Source: Knufia peltigerae | Taxonomy: Eukaryota; Ascomycota; Eurotiomycetes; Chaetothyriales; Trichomeriaceae | Length of the DNA stretch: 64,000 nt | Assembly (NCBI GenBank): GCA_030247855.1 | Contig: JAPDRN010000059.1 | Coordinates: 1 to 64,000 of the forward strand | Direction: 5' to 3' | Shown here: in pieces, positions 53,899 to 63,342 of the stretch | Position numbering within the stretch: the stretch's first letter is position 1 | How the letters are laid out: each line of letters begins with the position of its first letter | The notes under the pieces: model-generated | Databases searched by the model: none | What the model was told of the DNA's origin: nothing | The model's input: the letters and a program-made list of their open reading frames with translations, nothing else | Made by a program: the position numbers and the translations under genes

Positions 53899-54405
53899 GT
53901 GTCACCCAATCGTTTCGATTCACACGATCAAAGCATAAGCATATCAAGGCCATATCTTAAATCCCCAGAGCACTTCTCTACTGGAATTCCAGCTACACAG
54001 CTACCATCACCCTATAGTATGACTTCTCGCTCTCTACTCGCCGACGGTTCATGTCGGCCATTGTCCTCCCCGTCCAGCGATACCACAACTCCCCAACATT
54101 CGAGCGCTTCGGGTGATTGTGGAAGGTCACAAAATTCCTCTACAAACATGTGGCCCCGCGGAGATGGACATCACATACGAGCATCACGATACAGGTGTGA
54201 TTGGCCTAGCTGTCAGTATACATCACAGCTTCCCAAAGCCGTGAGAAAGCACAGACTTACGCACCAAAAACCAAAAGACGAAGACTGCTACAGATGCCTA
54301 CATCATGGTTGTGGAAAGCTCTTCGTACGCAAAGACAATCGCAACAGACACAGCCGTCGATGCAAGTGGCCAAGTTTCTCATGTGTTATCCACAGTCACA
54401 CCTGA
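53899..54405 (+). CDS. C2H2 zinc-finger protein (3' part; upstream structure unresolved)
   Basis: An open frame of 168 codons, with the first in-frame ATG at 54019 (128 aa if used). Near the C-terminus it has a classical finger (CDWPSC with C-x4-C-x12-H-x3-H) and a second finger of CCHC form (CLHHGC, then HSRRC) in which the last His is replaced by Cys. This pattern is common in fungal C2H2 factors of about 300 aa, such as stress- or asexual-development regulators. A coherent Ser/Pro/Asn-rich region in the same frame lies upstream (53230-53814) but is cut by a TAA at 53812-53814; two other frames also read plausibly. So the full gene is either spliced in a way I could not resolve or inactivated. 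Confidence 0.55.
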   Translation: MSPNRFDSHDQSISISRPYLKSPEHFSTGIPATQLPSPYSMTSRSLLADGSCRPLSSPSSDTTTPQHSSASGDCGRSQNSSTNMWPRGDGHHIRASRYRCDWPSCQYTSQLPKAVRKHRLTHQKPKDEDCYRCLHHGCGKLFVRKDNRNRHSRRCKWPSFSCVIHSHT

Positions 54406-55265
54406 TTCGCCCCTGGGGAGCAACTCTGAATGAAACGCAGTCATTAGGTGGTTGAGCAGAAGCTTTCACACCAAGTGAAGTCATTGGCGATTACATGTGG
54501 TCAGCTGGCAGGACTCGTGTGCTCGCCAGAACGAGACATCAGACGATGTGGCCATCTTTTATATCTGACCCTTGCGACTAACTCTTCTTTATCCGAAAGT
54601 TGAGATACGTTACCTAATCTTCGGTTTCTCGCCACTTCTGCATCCCACAGTGTGGTCGTTCTCAAGGGACTTGGTGGGTCATGGTTGCGGTGGCCTCCGA
54701 CTTCGACATCGTGGCGGTTCCCTGGATGTATTAAATCTACCTTCGTTTTGCGGAGGTCTATATCTAGAGTACTGCCGCGAATTCGAGCTCGGAGGCCACT
54801 GCAAACCTGACACAGAGCGTTCGCTTGTGACGCTGTTATGGAAAGAAGTATAAGGCAGATACCTAAGTGAGTAGGCCCTGTCGACCCAGGTGGTGGGGAG
54901 CCGCTGGAGAGACGATGCATGTGTTTATGTTTATGTGTATGAATTGGCCTCGTTGACTTTGTTTTTAAAATCATTCGGATTTCAAGGACACCCAGGGATG
55001 AACACGTCGAGATTTCATGATACATCGATCAACGTGGAAAGGAGTTTTGGGATCCAGATTCATGTGCTGGTGTAGATTAATTCTATTTACTGTTAAATAT
55101 GTAGATTTGGGTGTTATACTGCGTGACCTTGATCATTGTTTCTGACTTTGTTCTTCTTTCGTGTCTGTGGTGTGTATGTACAATTGATTCATTAAATGAT
55201 GACCCGTCGTACTAATGTAGCAAGTCGATGAAACTCGCTCTGTCAGTCACGCAAAGGCAGTATAC
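54406..55265. other. Convergent intergenic region
   Basis: 860 bases between the C2H2 gene and the RNase T2 gene (opposite strand). No gene; short frames have no features. Confidence 0.55.
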
Positions 55266-56375
55266 CTACTTCGACCCGGACGACGGCCTGACCGAACCAG
55301 GAGTCACCTCGTAATACCACAAGGCATCCTTCGCCTTGGCGCAACTGGAGTTCGGCGTCGTGGCGTTGACGGGGATGGAGTTCCCGTCCTGTGGACGTCC
55401 GACGACGTGGCTGTAGTACCACACCTCACTGACCACGGTCCTCCCGCCGTCGGTGCTGCCCTTGCCGGCCTCGGTGGTGTTGTACCGCGGGCCGCTGCAG
55501 CCGACGTAAGGGGTGGCCCCGTACTTTTTGGCCAGTTGGTTTTGGATTCCCGTCAGCGTGTACTGGGTCTTGTTGCTGGGGGTGATCTCCGCCTCGGCCA
55601 GCCAGTCGTACGTCGGGAGACGTCTGTAGAACTTGATGGCGGTCTCGAAGAAATCGACCACCTCCTCGTGCTGTTTGTACTCGGGCCCGTAGCAGGGGAC
55701 GTCAAAGGTCGAGTAGCAAGTGGCGTGCTTGGAGAATTCGTGTCCCCAGAAGTCCGAGTTGGGCGCCCCCTGGTTGATCCAGTACGTGTTCATCCACGCG
55801 AGCAGATCCATTTTGCCAAAAGGCTCGAGGAACGTGCCGATGTTGGGCCCCTTGTACGCGGGCACGGCGGTGCCGTTGGGCAAACCGTTGGTCGTGTTGG
55901 GGGAAGGGGTCGGGTCGTACTGTCGGCTCAGGTCGCAGTACTGGGTGTAGCTGCCGTTGCAAAAGTCGGGCCAGAGGCCGTGGAGGGTCCACGTCTTTGC
56001 GGGCAGGAGTTGGCCTTGTTCCTCGAGCCCGGTGTACGTGGACCAGAACTGGGTGGACAAAAGGAGGCCTCCGTACGTCTCGGTACAGCATGTGTCGACG
56101 GTCAACGGATTGGCGGCGCCCGAAGAACATGAAAGTATGGATGGTTCTGAAGCAAGAGCGGACAGACAGCTTGTGTTAGAACAGACGAAACAAAAGATAG
56201 CGGACAGAGAAGACTAGATTTCTGGACGCCATAAACTATAAAGACAGGATATCTTGGATATTTTCTTACCTAGCACACAAGTGTGGTTGACTTTGGATTC
56301 GTTGTAGAGAGAGGCGTGAGCGAAGGAGGTCAGTGATAGTAGGGAAGCAGCCATAGCCGCGCGATTGAAAGCCAT
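55266..56375 (-). CDS. Secreted ribonuclease T2
   Basis: Two exons, 56270-56375 and 55266-56146, giving 328 aa. A signal peptide (about 1-22, MAFNRAAMAASLLSLTSFAHA) is followed by the RNase T2 fold: CAS I TWTLHGLWPDF with the catalytic His near 91, and CAS II FWGHEFSKHATC with catalytic Glu and His near 172 and 176, all intact. Many Cys (probably disulfides) and several N-glycosylation sites (for example NGS, NTT, NAT) are present. The enzyme cuts single-stranded RNA outside the cell or in the vacuole via a 2',3'-cyclic intermediate, for phosphate and nucleoside scavenging. The splice junction falls after CVL; the ATG is the first in context. Confidence 0.93.
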
Positions 56376-57176
56376 GACGACGACGATGTGTTTATCGAGG
56401 TGAAACAAGCAAAGGACCCTTGACCCTAACGGCAGCCCAAGATGCGAGAGAAAAAGAGAAGATGTTACGAGCATGACGAATAGCTATATATATACACTTG
56501 GAGGTAGCTGTCGCTTACCTAGCAGCTTCTGGAGGTCCTGCAGATCCATTCACTGAGCGTTCCGGGGACAGAAAACACGTTTTTCGAGCCTCGTCTACAG
56601 AGGAGAAGCCCAGAAACCCACAGAAAATGAGATCGAACCATGAGCCAGTGTGGGGAGGGACCTTGACGAGTTTGCAGAGCGAGTCGGATGCCTGGCATCA
56701 TGCACCTGCCTGGAACGGCATTGATAGTCCGGCCGCGGATAAGCACAAGTAGTATGTAAGAAAACAACTTGTGATATAGCTTGCAAAAGAGGGTAACAAG
56801 GTAGCAGTGGAAGATGAAGTCACACCTGTACCTGCGCGAGTCGTGCCGAAGTGATTGGAGGAAAAAGCGAGATAGCGAAAAGACACAAGATGAGTGGATG
56901 AGAAGGCTGGACACTTGTGATCGAGGCATCATTAATTGTGGGTTCTCCATACCAGCTAAAAGCTATCTAGGATACCATTATCGACCTAGAGCGACGGACC
57001 TCGCCGAGCCTGCAGAGAGGGAAGTTTTCTTGCCAGAATCGAGCTCGCACGGCCGAAAGTGGTCAGGATATCAGCATGGTGCACATGAGAACGTCCAAGG
57101 TCGACAATTCTTCAATCTATTAGGGAGGACAAGTACTGCGACAATTCTCGTCAAGTCCAACTTGACCAGAAACAAA
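56376..57176. other. Upstream region of RNase T2
   Basis: 800 bases with no gene. The RNase promoter (minus) is at the left; the right end is the 3' region of the TMEM115-like gene. Confidence 0.55.
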
Positions 57177-58268
57177 TCAAGCATCAGGTTGGTAGTCAGT
57201 CTGTCCCAGCAACTCTGGCCCTTGAGCTACGCTTGGAGTGCCCGTGGTAGTCTGTTGAGGCCCAGCTCGACTGCTGGCCGCATTCAGCCTCTCATCCAGC
57301 GCCTTCAGTGCCAATGCCCGTCTTCGCTCTGCTTCTTCTCGTTTGCTCATCCCACGTGCCCCACGCGCTTGTCTGCTGAAGCTGGGTAGACCAGCCTCAC
57401 CTCTCGCAGCTGCATGCTCATTTCCCGTCGCGATGTCTTCGTCGGAGAATGGTATACATATCTTGAGATTGCAGAGGAGGACAAATATCTGGTTGCAAAA
57501 TGCCGCAATAGGAGCTTGCATGACGTCGGGAAAGAAGGTCGCAAATGCGAATGTCTCGCTAGCGTCCCCTCTTAGACCGCCACCATCTGGGCTTGTTGAT
57601 GATAGATCGGGCTGCCGTTTATAAAAGCGCAGGTATGTCCAAGTCGTGATCAGTCCATACCAGGCGAGAATTAGCGCAGTATCGGTCCCGAGGATGAGAC
57701 CTGAGAGTGTATTGACGGCCAGGAATACGGCTGGGAAGTGCTTCACCCTCATTTTAATCATGCCTTTATAAATGCTCACAGTGTGCTCCGGCACTAACTG
57801 CTTGAATGCGACGAGAAAGGCAGCTTGCAAGGTGATGCCGCCGTTGAGAGGTGTGAGGGCTCTGTCGGGGCTACCTGTAATGGCAGCCCACAGGATGTAG
57901 GTAGGAGCTGCAAGGATGTATGGTATGGCTGACGCGATCAGGACGACATATATGAAACCCTTTGTGCCCCAGGCTCTTTCCAAGTATTTCCCTCCAAAGA
58001 ACAAGGTGCCGCCTTGTAAAAGCAACGTGAAGATGTTCTGTTCGACGAGTGTCGCGCTAAGAAACGTCCAAGGGTACCAGATGCATTGCGCCGGTACAAG
58101 GGCCAGATAGGGAACAACACGTCGCGGTGCAGGCTCTTCGTTTCCAGTGGTGGGATCAAGGTCCGCCTGTAGTAACCGCCATCGTGCGATATTGTAGAGA
58201 AGGCTCAATGCAATGGTGGCCGCGAGGAGGGCGCGAGTGACGGGTGGAAGATTGACTCTGAAGGCCAT
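57177..58268 (-). CDS. TMEM115/DUF1751 rhomboid-like membrane protein
   Basis: Intronless, 363 aa. A cluster of about six membrane helices in the first 235 residues includes ALLAATIALSLLY, WYPWTFLSATLVEQNIF and GGKYLERAWGTKGFIYVV, a pattern of TMEM115-family (DUF1751) proteins that have a rhomboid fold without catalytic residues. The C-terminus is a cytosolic Arg/Glu-rich tail ending RALALKALDERLN and polar residues. In other fungi and animals these proteins sit in the Golgi and support retrograde transport and glycosylation. No rhomboid Ser-His dyad was seen, as expected. Confidence 0.85.
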   Translation of the reverse strand: MAFRVNLPPVTRALLAATIALSLLYNIARWRLLQADLDPTTGNEEPAPRRVVPYLALVPAQCIWYPWTFLSATLVEQNIFTLLLQGGTLFFGGKYLERAWGTKGFIYVVLIASAIPYILAAPTYILWAAITGSPDRALTPLNGGITLQAAFLVAFKQLVPEHTVSIYKGMIKMRVKHFPAVFLAVNTLSGLILGTDTALILAWYGLITTWTYLRFYKRQPDLSSTSPDGGGLRGDASETFAFATFFPDVMQAPIAAFCNQIFVLLCNLKICIPFSDEDIATGNEHAAARGEAGLPSFSRQARGARGMSKREEAERRRALALKALDERLNAASSRAGPQQTTTGTPSVAQGPELLGQTDYQPDA

Positions 58269-59451
58269 TTCATGGACAAGTCACAGATAAGCATAGCCCG
58301 AGATGATGCAGGTGTTTGAACAAACAAGTAATAACAATTGAAATTTCTTGTGCAGATGAGCGATGAGATGTCGTGTTTATTTCTTTCGCTTGCACAACGC
58401 AGAAGACTCGGAGATGCTACTCCGTATATTGTGACCACCATACGGAGGTACGTAGCGCAGCCAATTGCAGGGAACAAAGTCTGCCGTAGTTGTACAGGGT
58501 ACAATCTGTTGTCATCCACCTGCGCCACAAAAGACTGCCACTGAGAGGGACTTGACTTTTAGGACTTCTTGATACGCTCAGCGAACAACAGACATGACGA
58601 GATGAGTATCATAGTGTGCCCTGATGTTCTGTTGATCGAAACAGTACTTGTGTACGAGTAATAATTACCTGGGTAAGGGACACTTGTACGGGGTCCTCGT
58701 ACTCCGTAGGATGGAAGCTTTTAGGTATGGGAAGAGCCTAGTGAGCCTAGAGCAGTAGCTAAAGAGGGCTTAGTCTCAAGCCGAGTAGCCCTAAATTTGT
58801 CGCCTACGAAAATCCTGAAACCCTGCGTCGAACCCTTTGGGGACACTAGACTCTAAAGACTTACCAGTACCTAAATTGCGACTGATGGGCTCTATGACTT
58901 GCTGTACAGCACCTACAGGGTACTACCGAGTACTGTGAATCCACGCTGGGCTTGGCTGTTTTGGCACACCACGCCTCCACCCTGGAAATGTTGCGCTATC
59001 GATCCCATCCGGGCATTCCCTCTTCTTAACATGTCACCACCCTAATCGAATTTGTTCTCAGATTATCATTGTTTTTAATCCCAAGAAATTACCAACTGGA
59101 GGTTTGCTCTCGATTAATCGTTTCGCCGCTGTCGCATCGCAAGCCTATCGAAGATCTCTACATTCATCAATTCAGATAACCCTCCGTGTTTGGTCCATCA
59201 TACAGCTCGCGCGCAAGTCGAGACCCCAGCTTTTACCATCCGGATCCAATATTCAGTCTTCCGCGTGCTGTCGACCAGGAGGAATTTCGTCTTTATCATC
59301 TCGCACGGCCAACCTACTTGGTCACTTCTTCAACTCGTGATAAGGTCCTCTCCGATTCCTGGGACACGTTGTACCTCGGAGTTCTGTCTCGTCGATCAAT
59401 TACTGCGCGAACAAACCCTTCTGGAGTTGTATCCCTACGCGGCATGTCGGC
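58269..59451. other. Divergent region between TMEM115-like and SIF2/TBL1-like genes
   Basis: Nearly 1.2 kb: two promoters. Copies of TACTCCGTA (58418-58426 and 58700-58708) and one TACCTGGGTA (58666-58675) lie here, so this gap is the densest for both words. No gene. Confidence 0.6.
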
Positions 59452-61683
59452 ATGGAGACCGACAGCGCCTCGACTTTCAACGCAAAGCCCCCCCCATTGA
59501 ATTCCGATCAGCTAAACTATCTCATATGGAGGTGCGCAACCCATCTTACTTGTAGTTTGAGGCGCTGACCAGATTTTGCAGGTACCTTCAAGAATCGGGT
59601 AGGCTCCCGCGCGGCCCTGGTCCACATTTTCTCCCTTCTCTGACACATCTGTCTAGGCTATGCCGACGCCGCTGTTAAATTACAGCGCGACTGGAAAGTC
59701 GACGCAGAAAACCTTTCGTTCGCAAAGAACATCAAAGGCCATGCGCTGGTCCATTTGGTCCAAAAGGGACTTCGGTACCACCACCTATCATTAACCATTG
59801 ATGAGGTATTCCCACCCATGACTCGGCCCATGCAGGTGTTGGGCGCTAATCCCAGTTCAGAATGGCCGACCTTCGAAACAACTCAACCCGGCCATGTTTT
59901 TCTTTGGCCCAGAAAGCAACGAACCACCCCCAGAGCTACGTGAAGAGTCGATACCAGCCCCGTCGCCCGCCCCATCGAGTAGTACCGCTCGAAGGGGAGG
60001 GCGAGAAAGCGTTCCCAACGGCTTTCCTGACAATGTAGCTCCTGCAGCACCAAAGCGAGGTCGAAAGACAGCAGCAGGCTCAGAGCGCAATGGAAGCGTT
60101 GCGCGCAAACCGTCCGGCACTGCTAATCATGCTGGGCTAGATGCTGAGATGGCGAATGGTCATCCGGGTTCAATTGCAGATGCGAGGTCGCCGACCGCTA
60201 CTGAGGGGGGAGCCGACGAGAATGGCACACTGCCAAACGGCGATCGAATGGATATTGACGAGGACTCATTGAATGCGGACCATCAACACCACGACGCCAA
60301 CCCCCAACCTGTAGCGCCACTCATACATACCCTGACCAACGGAGCGAGCATAGGAGTCCAGGTCGCGCCTGCAAAGGTAGCAAATCTGACACCTTTAACC
60401 ACCTACCTGTCAACACAGGAAAGTGTATCCACGGCGGCTACGAAACACCTGACAAGGGTGGCTTGGCGGGCCGCAGATAGCAATGTTGTGACCGCTATTG
60501 GGGATGACTTTTGTGGCGTCTGGAACTTGGGCAATCATCTTCTTGGGTCCAAGCAACAACCTCCCTTCCAGGAGCTCATGGAATCATCTGAATCTACCAT
60601 TGTCAGCGCCGTTGCATGGGAGCCAAACGGAGAGATGCTCGCGATCGCAACCTACAGCAATCAAGCTGGCCAAATACACCTGTTTGACGGACAGGAGCTT
60701 GCTCTGATGGAGACCTTACCAGCCTCACAACGGGCCATAACCTCGTTGCGGTGGCAAGGCCAGGGTTTACGTCTCTTGGGAGTCGCACCATACGAATCAG
60801 AGTCTTCGGACTCCCCCCAACACGCTGGCTCATCAATCCTACTTTGGGACCTATCCCGGTCTCCTAACTTTACTGGCCCCTTGTCGGTATCAGTACCAGA
60901 AGTACTCGTCGATATGGACTGCGCATTGTTCAACGGAAATGGCGTCGTATGTGCAACTGGTCAACGCGCAGTGTACTTCTGTTACGCATTTTCTGACCTC
61001 GTGCTGGAGAAAAAATGGACCTCAGATGCAACTGAGGACGAGTCATGGACATTTATCAGATGCGCCTGGCACGAGTCTTCAGTAGCGACGCTGGTCGCTG
61101 CCTCTGCCGAGACAGGTTCCATATGGCTGCCGGTCCAGGGTTTGGTCAAGAAAGGAGCCCATGAAGCAGCAATTACGGGTTTAGAGCTTCGACCTCGACT
61201 GGCCAGTACCAGTCCCGCCTTGAAACAAGACTTTGCCACCTCATCCATGGATGGCACCGTCAAGGTGTGGCGCTGGGATCAAGAAAGCAACTCGATTATG
61301 TCCATCTGCAAACTCGTAATAGGCTATGCTTCGCCTGTCATGGCATTGTCCTATTCTCCGGATGGCTTCTGTCTAAGCGGCGCGAGCTATGATACTATTC
61401 GCATTTGGAACGCTGAACACGCCTACAATCACATGGCAACGTGGAAAGGAGAGGCAGAAGCATGGAACGGCGCACAACTTAGAGACGACGACATGGTCAG
61501 CGTTGGTGGTGCTTCGAGTGTTAATGGCGATACGATTCAGGCCAACACTGACCATTCGTTGAGCTGGGACGTTGACAGCAAAAAGCTAGCATTTGGACTA
61601 GGTGTTCAGGTGAGCCTTGATCTGGTATTCTTGTTTCTCCAATCTAACATTTTTAGGTTGCCGTGATCAACTTCCAACGTTGA
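59452..61683 (+). CDS. LisH-WD40 corepressor, SIF2/TBL1-like
   Basis: Five exons: 59452-59531, 59582-59598 (17 nt), 59657-59805, 59861-61609 and 61657-61683 (27 nt), giving 673 aa. The start METDSASTF is spliced to a LisH domain (about 16-50: SDQLNYLIWRYLQESGYADA), which crosses the 17-nt exon; the F-box-like/linker follows with AENLSFAKNIKGHALVHLV. A low-complexity acidic linker precedes seven or eight WD40 repeats from about 180 to 673, including DGTVKVWRWD and SYDTIRIWNAE. The family forms tetramers and anchors histone-deacetylase complexes (Set3C in yeast, NCoR/SMRT in animals) to chromatin. The final 27-nt exon VAVINFQR is also conserved in these proteins. Next gene downstream is convergent, 209 bases away. 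Confidence 0.87.
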
Positions 61684-61892
61684 CCTCTCGAACCGCACAG
61701 CGATCTTCTCAGATTTCATGTGAAGACCCTGCATCCCGCCGCAACACTTTGGCGATTAACCTAGGCCCTAACGCGCATATCACATATCACGAACCACAAA
61801 AGCTGGAGTTAGGTCTCCAACGGATTAAAGATAACATTTGGAGGCAGTCAACCAGTACGCATGTCCGTCTGGGTCGGATTTGCATTCATTAA

Positions 61893-62882
61893 TCATGAGG
61901 CAGGCGCACGCTCAAAATCACCCCATTCGTCATCACTAAAGTCGGAATTGCTCTTCCGCGCCTTCCGCGGTGAAGGCTTTGAGTACTTCAACGCTTGCAG
62001 CTCCTCCTCGACATCTCGAAATCCTCGAAGCCAGGCAGTTACACCCTCGTGTAAAGCCTTTGCATCTGGCGCACCATCTTGACCATATCTCGGTGAGGCT
62101 TCAGAGGGTTCACCCGCGTAATATCGACCACGGAACCTGCCACGACCTCGTGTTACGACCTGTCGCACACTGCGACTGGGGGTCGGTGAAGTATTAATCC
62201 ATCCTTCCAAACCGGAGACCGCGCTTGACATGGCATTGACAGCGACATCTTTTTTCGCCGATTCTGTGTGAGCTTGGTTGAGCTCTGAATGCATGCGGTC
62301 ATTTTGTTGCCTCAAAAGGTGATTTTCATGCTGCAGCATGGTCATATTCTCGGCATATTCTCGCAGTTGCCTGTCCTGGCTTAAGCATCGCTGCGCAACC
62401 GCTTCCAGCTTTTGGACAGTGAGTTGATGTAGATGCCTTTGCTCTTGGTGGCGCATACGCATGGCTTCGACGGTAGCTGCCAGCCTCAATCGAACGGCCT
62501 CAAGGTCTTGGTCCGAAGCAGTCTGATGATCTTCTTCTATTGGCACCGCGGGTTGCGGTGTAGTCGTCTCCGATCCTCTTCCTTCCGACAGATCATCCTC
62601 CAGCACGACCTCGATATCACGCATTGCTTGCTCAAGTTTTCTCCTTTTTTCACCGCGGATCTCACCATCCTGTTCATTAGCCCATATTTCCGATACAAGA
62701 CCATTGAGACGCGTCGCAAGGTCGGGAAGAGGAGGAGTTTCAGACAGCTTTGCGAATGGAGGGGGTTTATCGGGTTGACCAGGAGTGTTCGTCCCAACGC
62801 TGATAGCAGAATCGGCGAAGAGTGAATTACTAGTCCACACCGAACTGGGACGACTTGGAGTGGTGGGTGTGGTGCGATCCAT
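61893..62882 (-). CDS. Coiled-coil protein with acidic WGDFE C-terminus
   Basis: Intronless, 329 aa. I do not recognise the family. A Ser/Thr/Pro-rich start (about 1-60), a helical/coiled-coil stretch (about 60-115 and 140-220, with QEQRHLHQLTVQKLE and NHLLRQQNDRMHSELN), a Gly/Arg-rich RGRGRFRGRYY patch near 250, and an acidic tail with DDEWGDFE near the very C-terminus. WxxF-acidic tails of this shape bind adaptor appendages in clathrin accessory proteins, a possible but untested role. Convergent with the SIF2/TBL1-like gene and divergent from trpE. Confidence 0.7.
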   Translation of the reverse strand: MDRTTPTTPSRPSSVWTSNSLFADSAISVGTNTPGQPDKPPPFAKLSETPPLPDLATRLNGLVSEIWANEQDGEIRGEKRRKLEQAMRDIEVVLEDDLSEGRGSETTTPQPAVPIEEDHQTASDQDLEAVRLRLAATVEAMRMRHQEQRHLHQLTVQKLEAVAQRCLSQDRQLREYAENMTMLQHENHLLRQQNDRMHSELNQAHTESAKKDVAVNAMSSAVSGLEGWINTSPTPSRSVRQVVTRGRGRFRGRYYAGEPSEASPRYGQDGAPDAKALHEGVTAWLRGFRDVEEELQALKYSKPSPRKARKSNSDFSDDEWGDFERAPAS

Positions 62883-63342
62883 CGACAGACAAATTTAACA
62901 GTATGTAAATGAATGAATAATCAGTCCATATGCTACAACCTGTTATGAGGCCATGTGGTCAGTGACAGCAAGTGAAGAGTGAATAGGACATCGAAACCTG
63001 GAAAGGCAGTTGCCTTGGAGGTTAGTATCCGGATTGATTGAACGCAGTTTAAACATGTGGCTGGCATCACCACTTTGATCACGTGAGTAACTATCGAAAG
63101 CGGAGAAAATCGTGTTGGAGCAAGGCTGGCAATGCATTCTAAGGCCCTGGCGAGCCTTACAATTCAATGACTCAAAATACGGATACATCTCGTCGGGCTT
63201 ACGCAGGTTGACCTGCTTACCATTACTCGTGCTCGCCCTCGGTCCTCGAACCGGTCTCAATGGCCATACGGTGAACTCCAATCTCTGTGGCATATATTGA
63301 GCCGCCAGACCCTTCGCTTACCCTGCTGTCTCTTCCACCAAA
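62883..63342. promoter_or_regulatory. Divergent promoter region before trpE
   Basis: 460 bases between the coiled-coil gene start (minus) and the trpE start (plus). An ORF on minus has no features. No clear general-control (TGACTC) site was located by eye. Confidence 0.45.
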
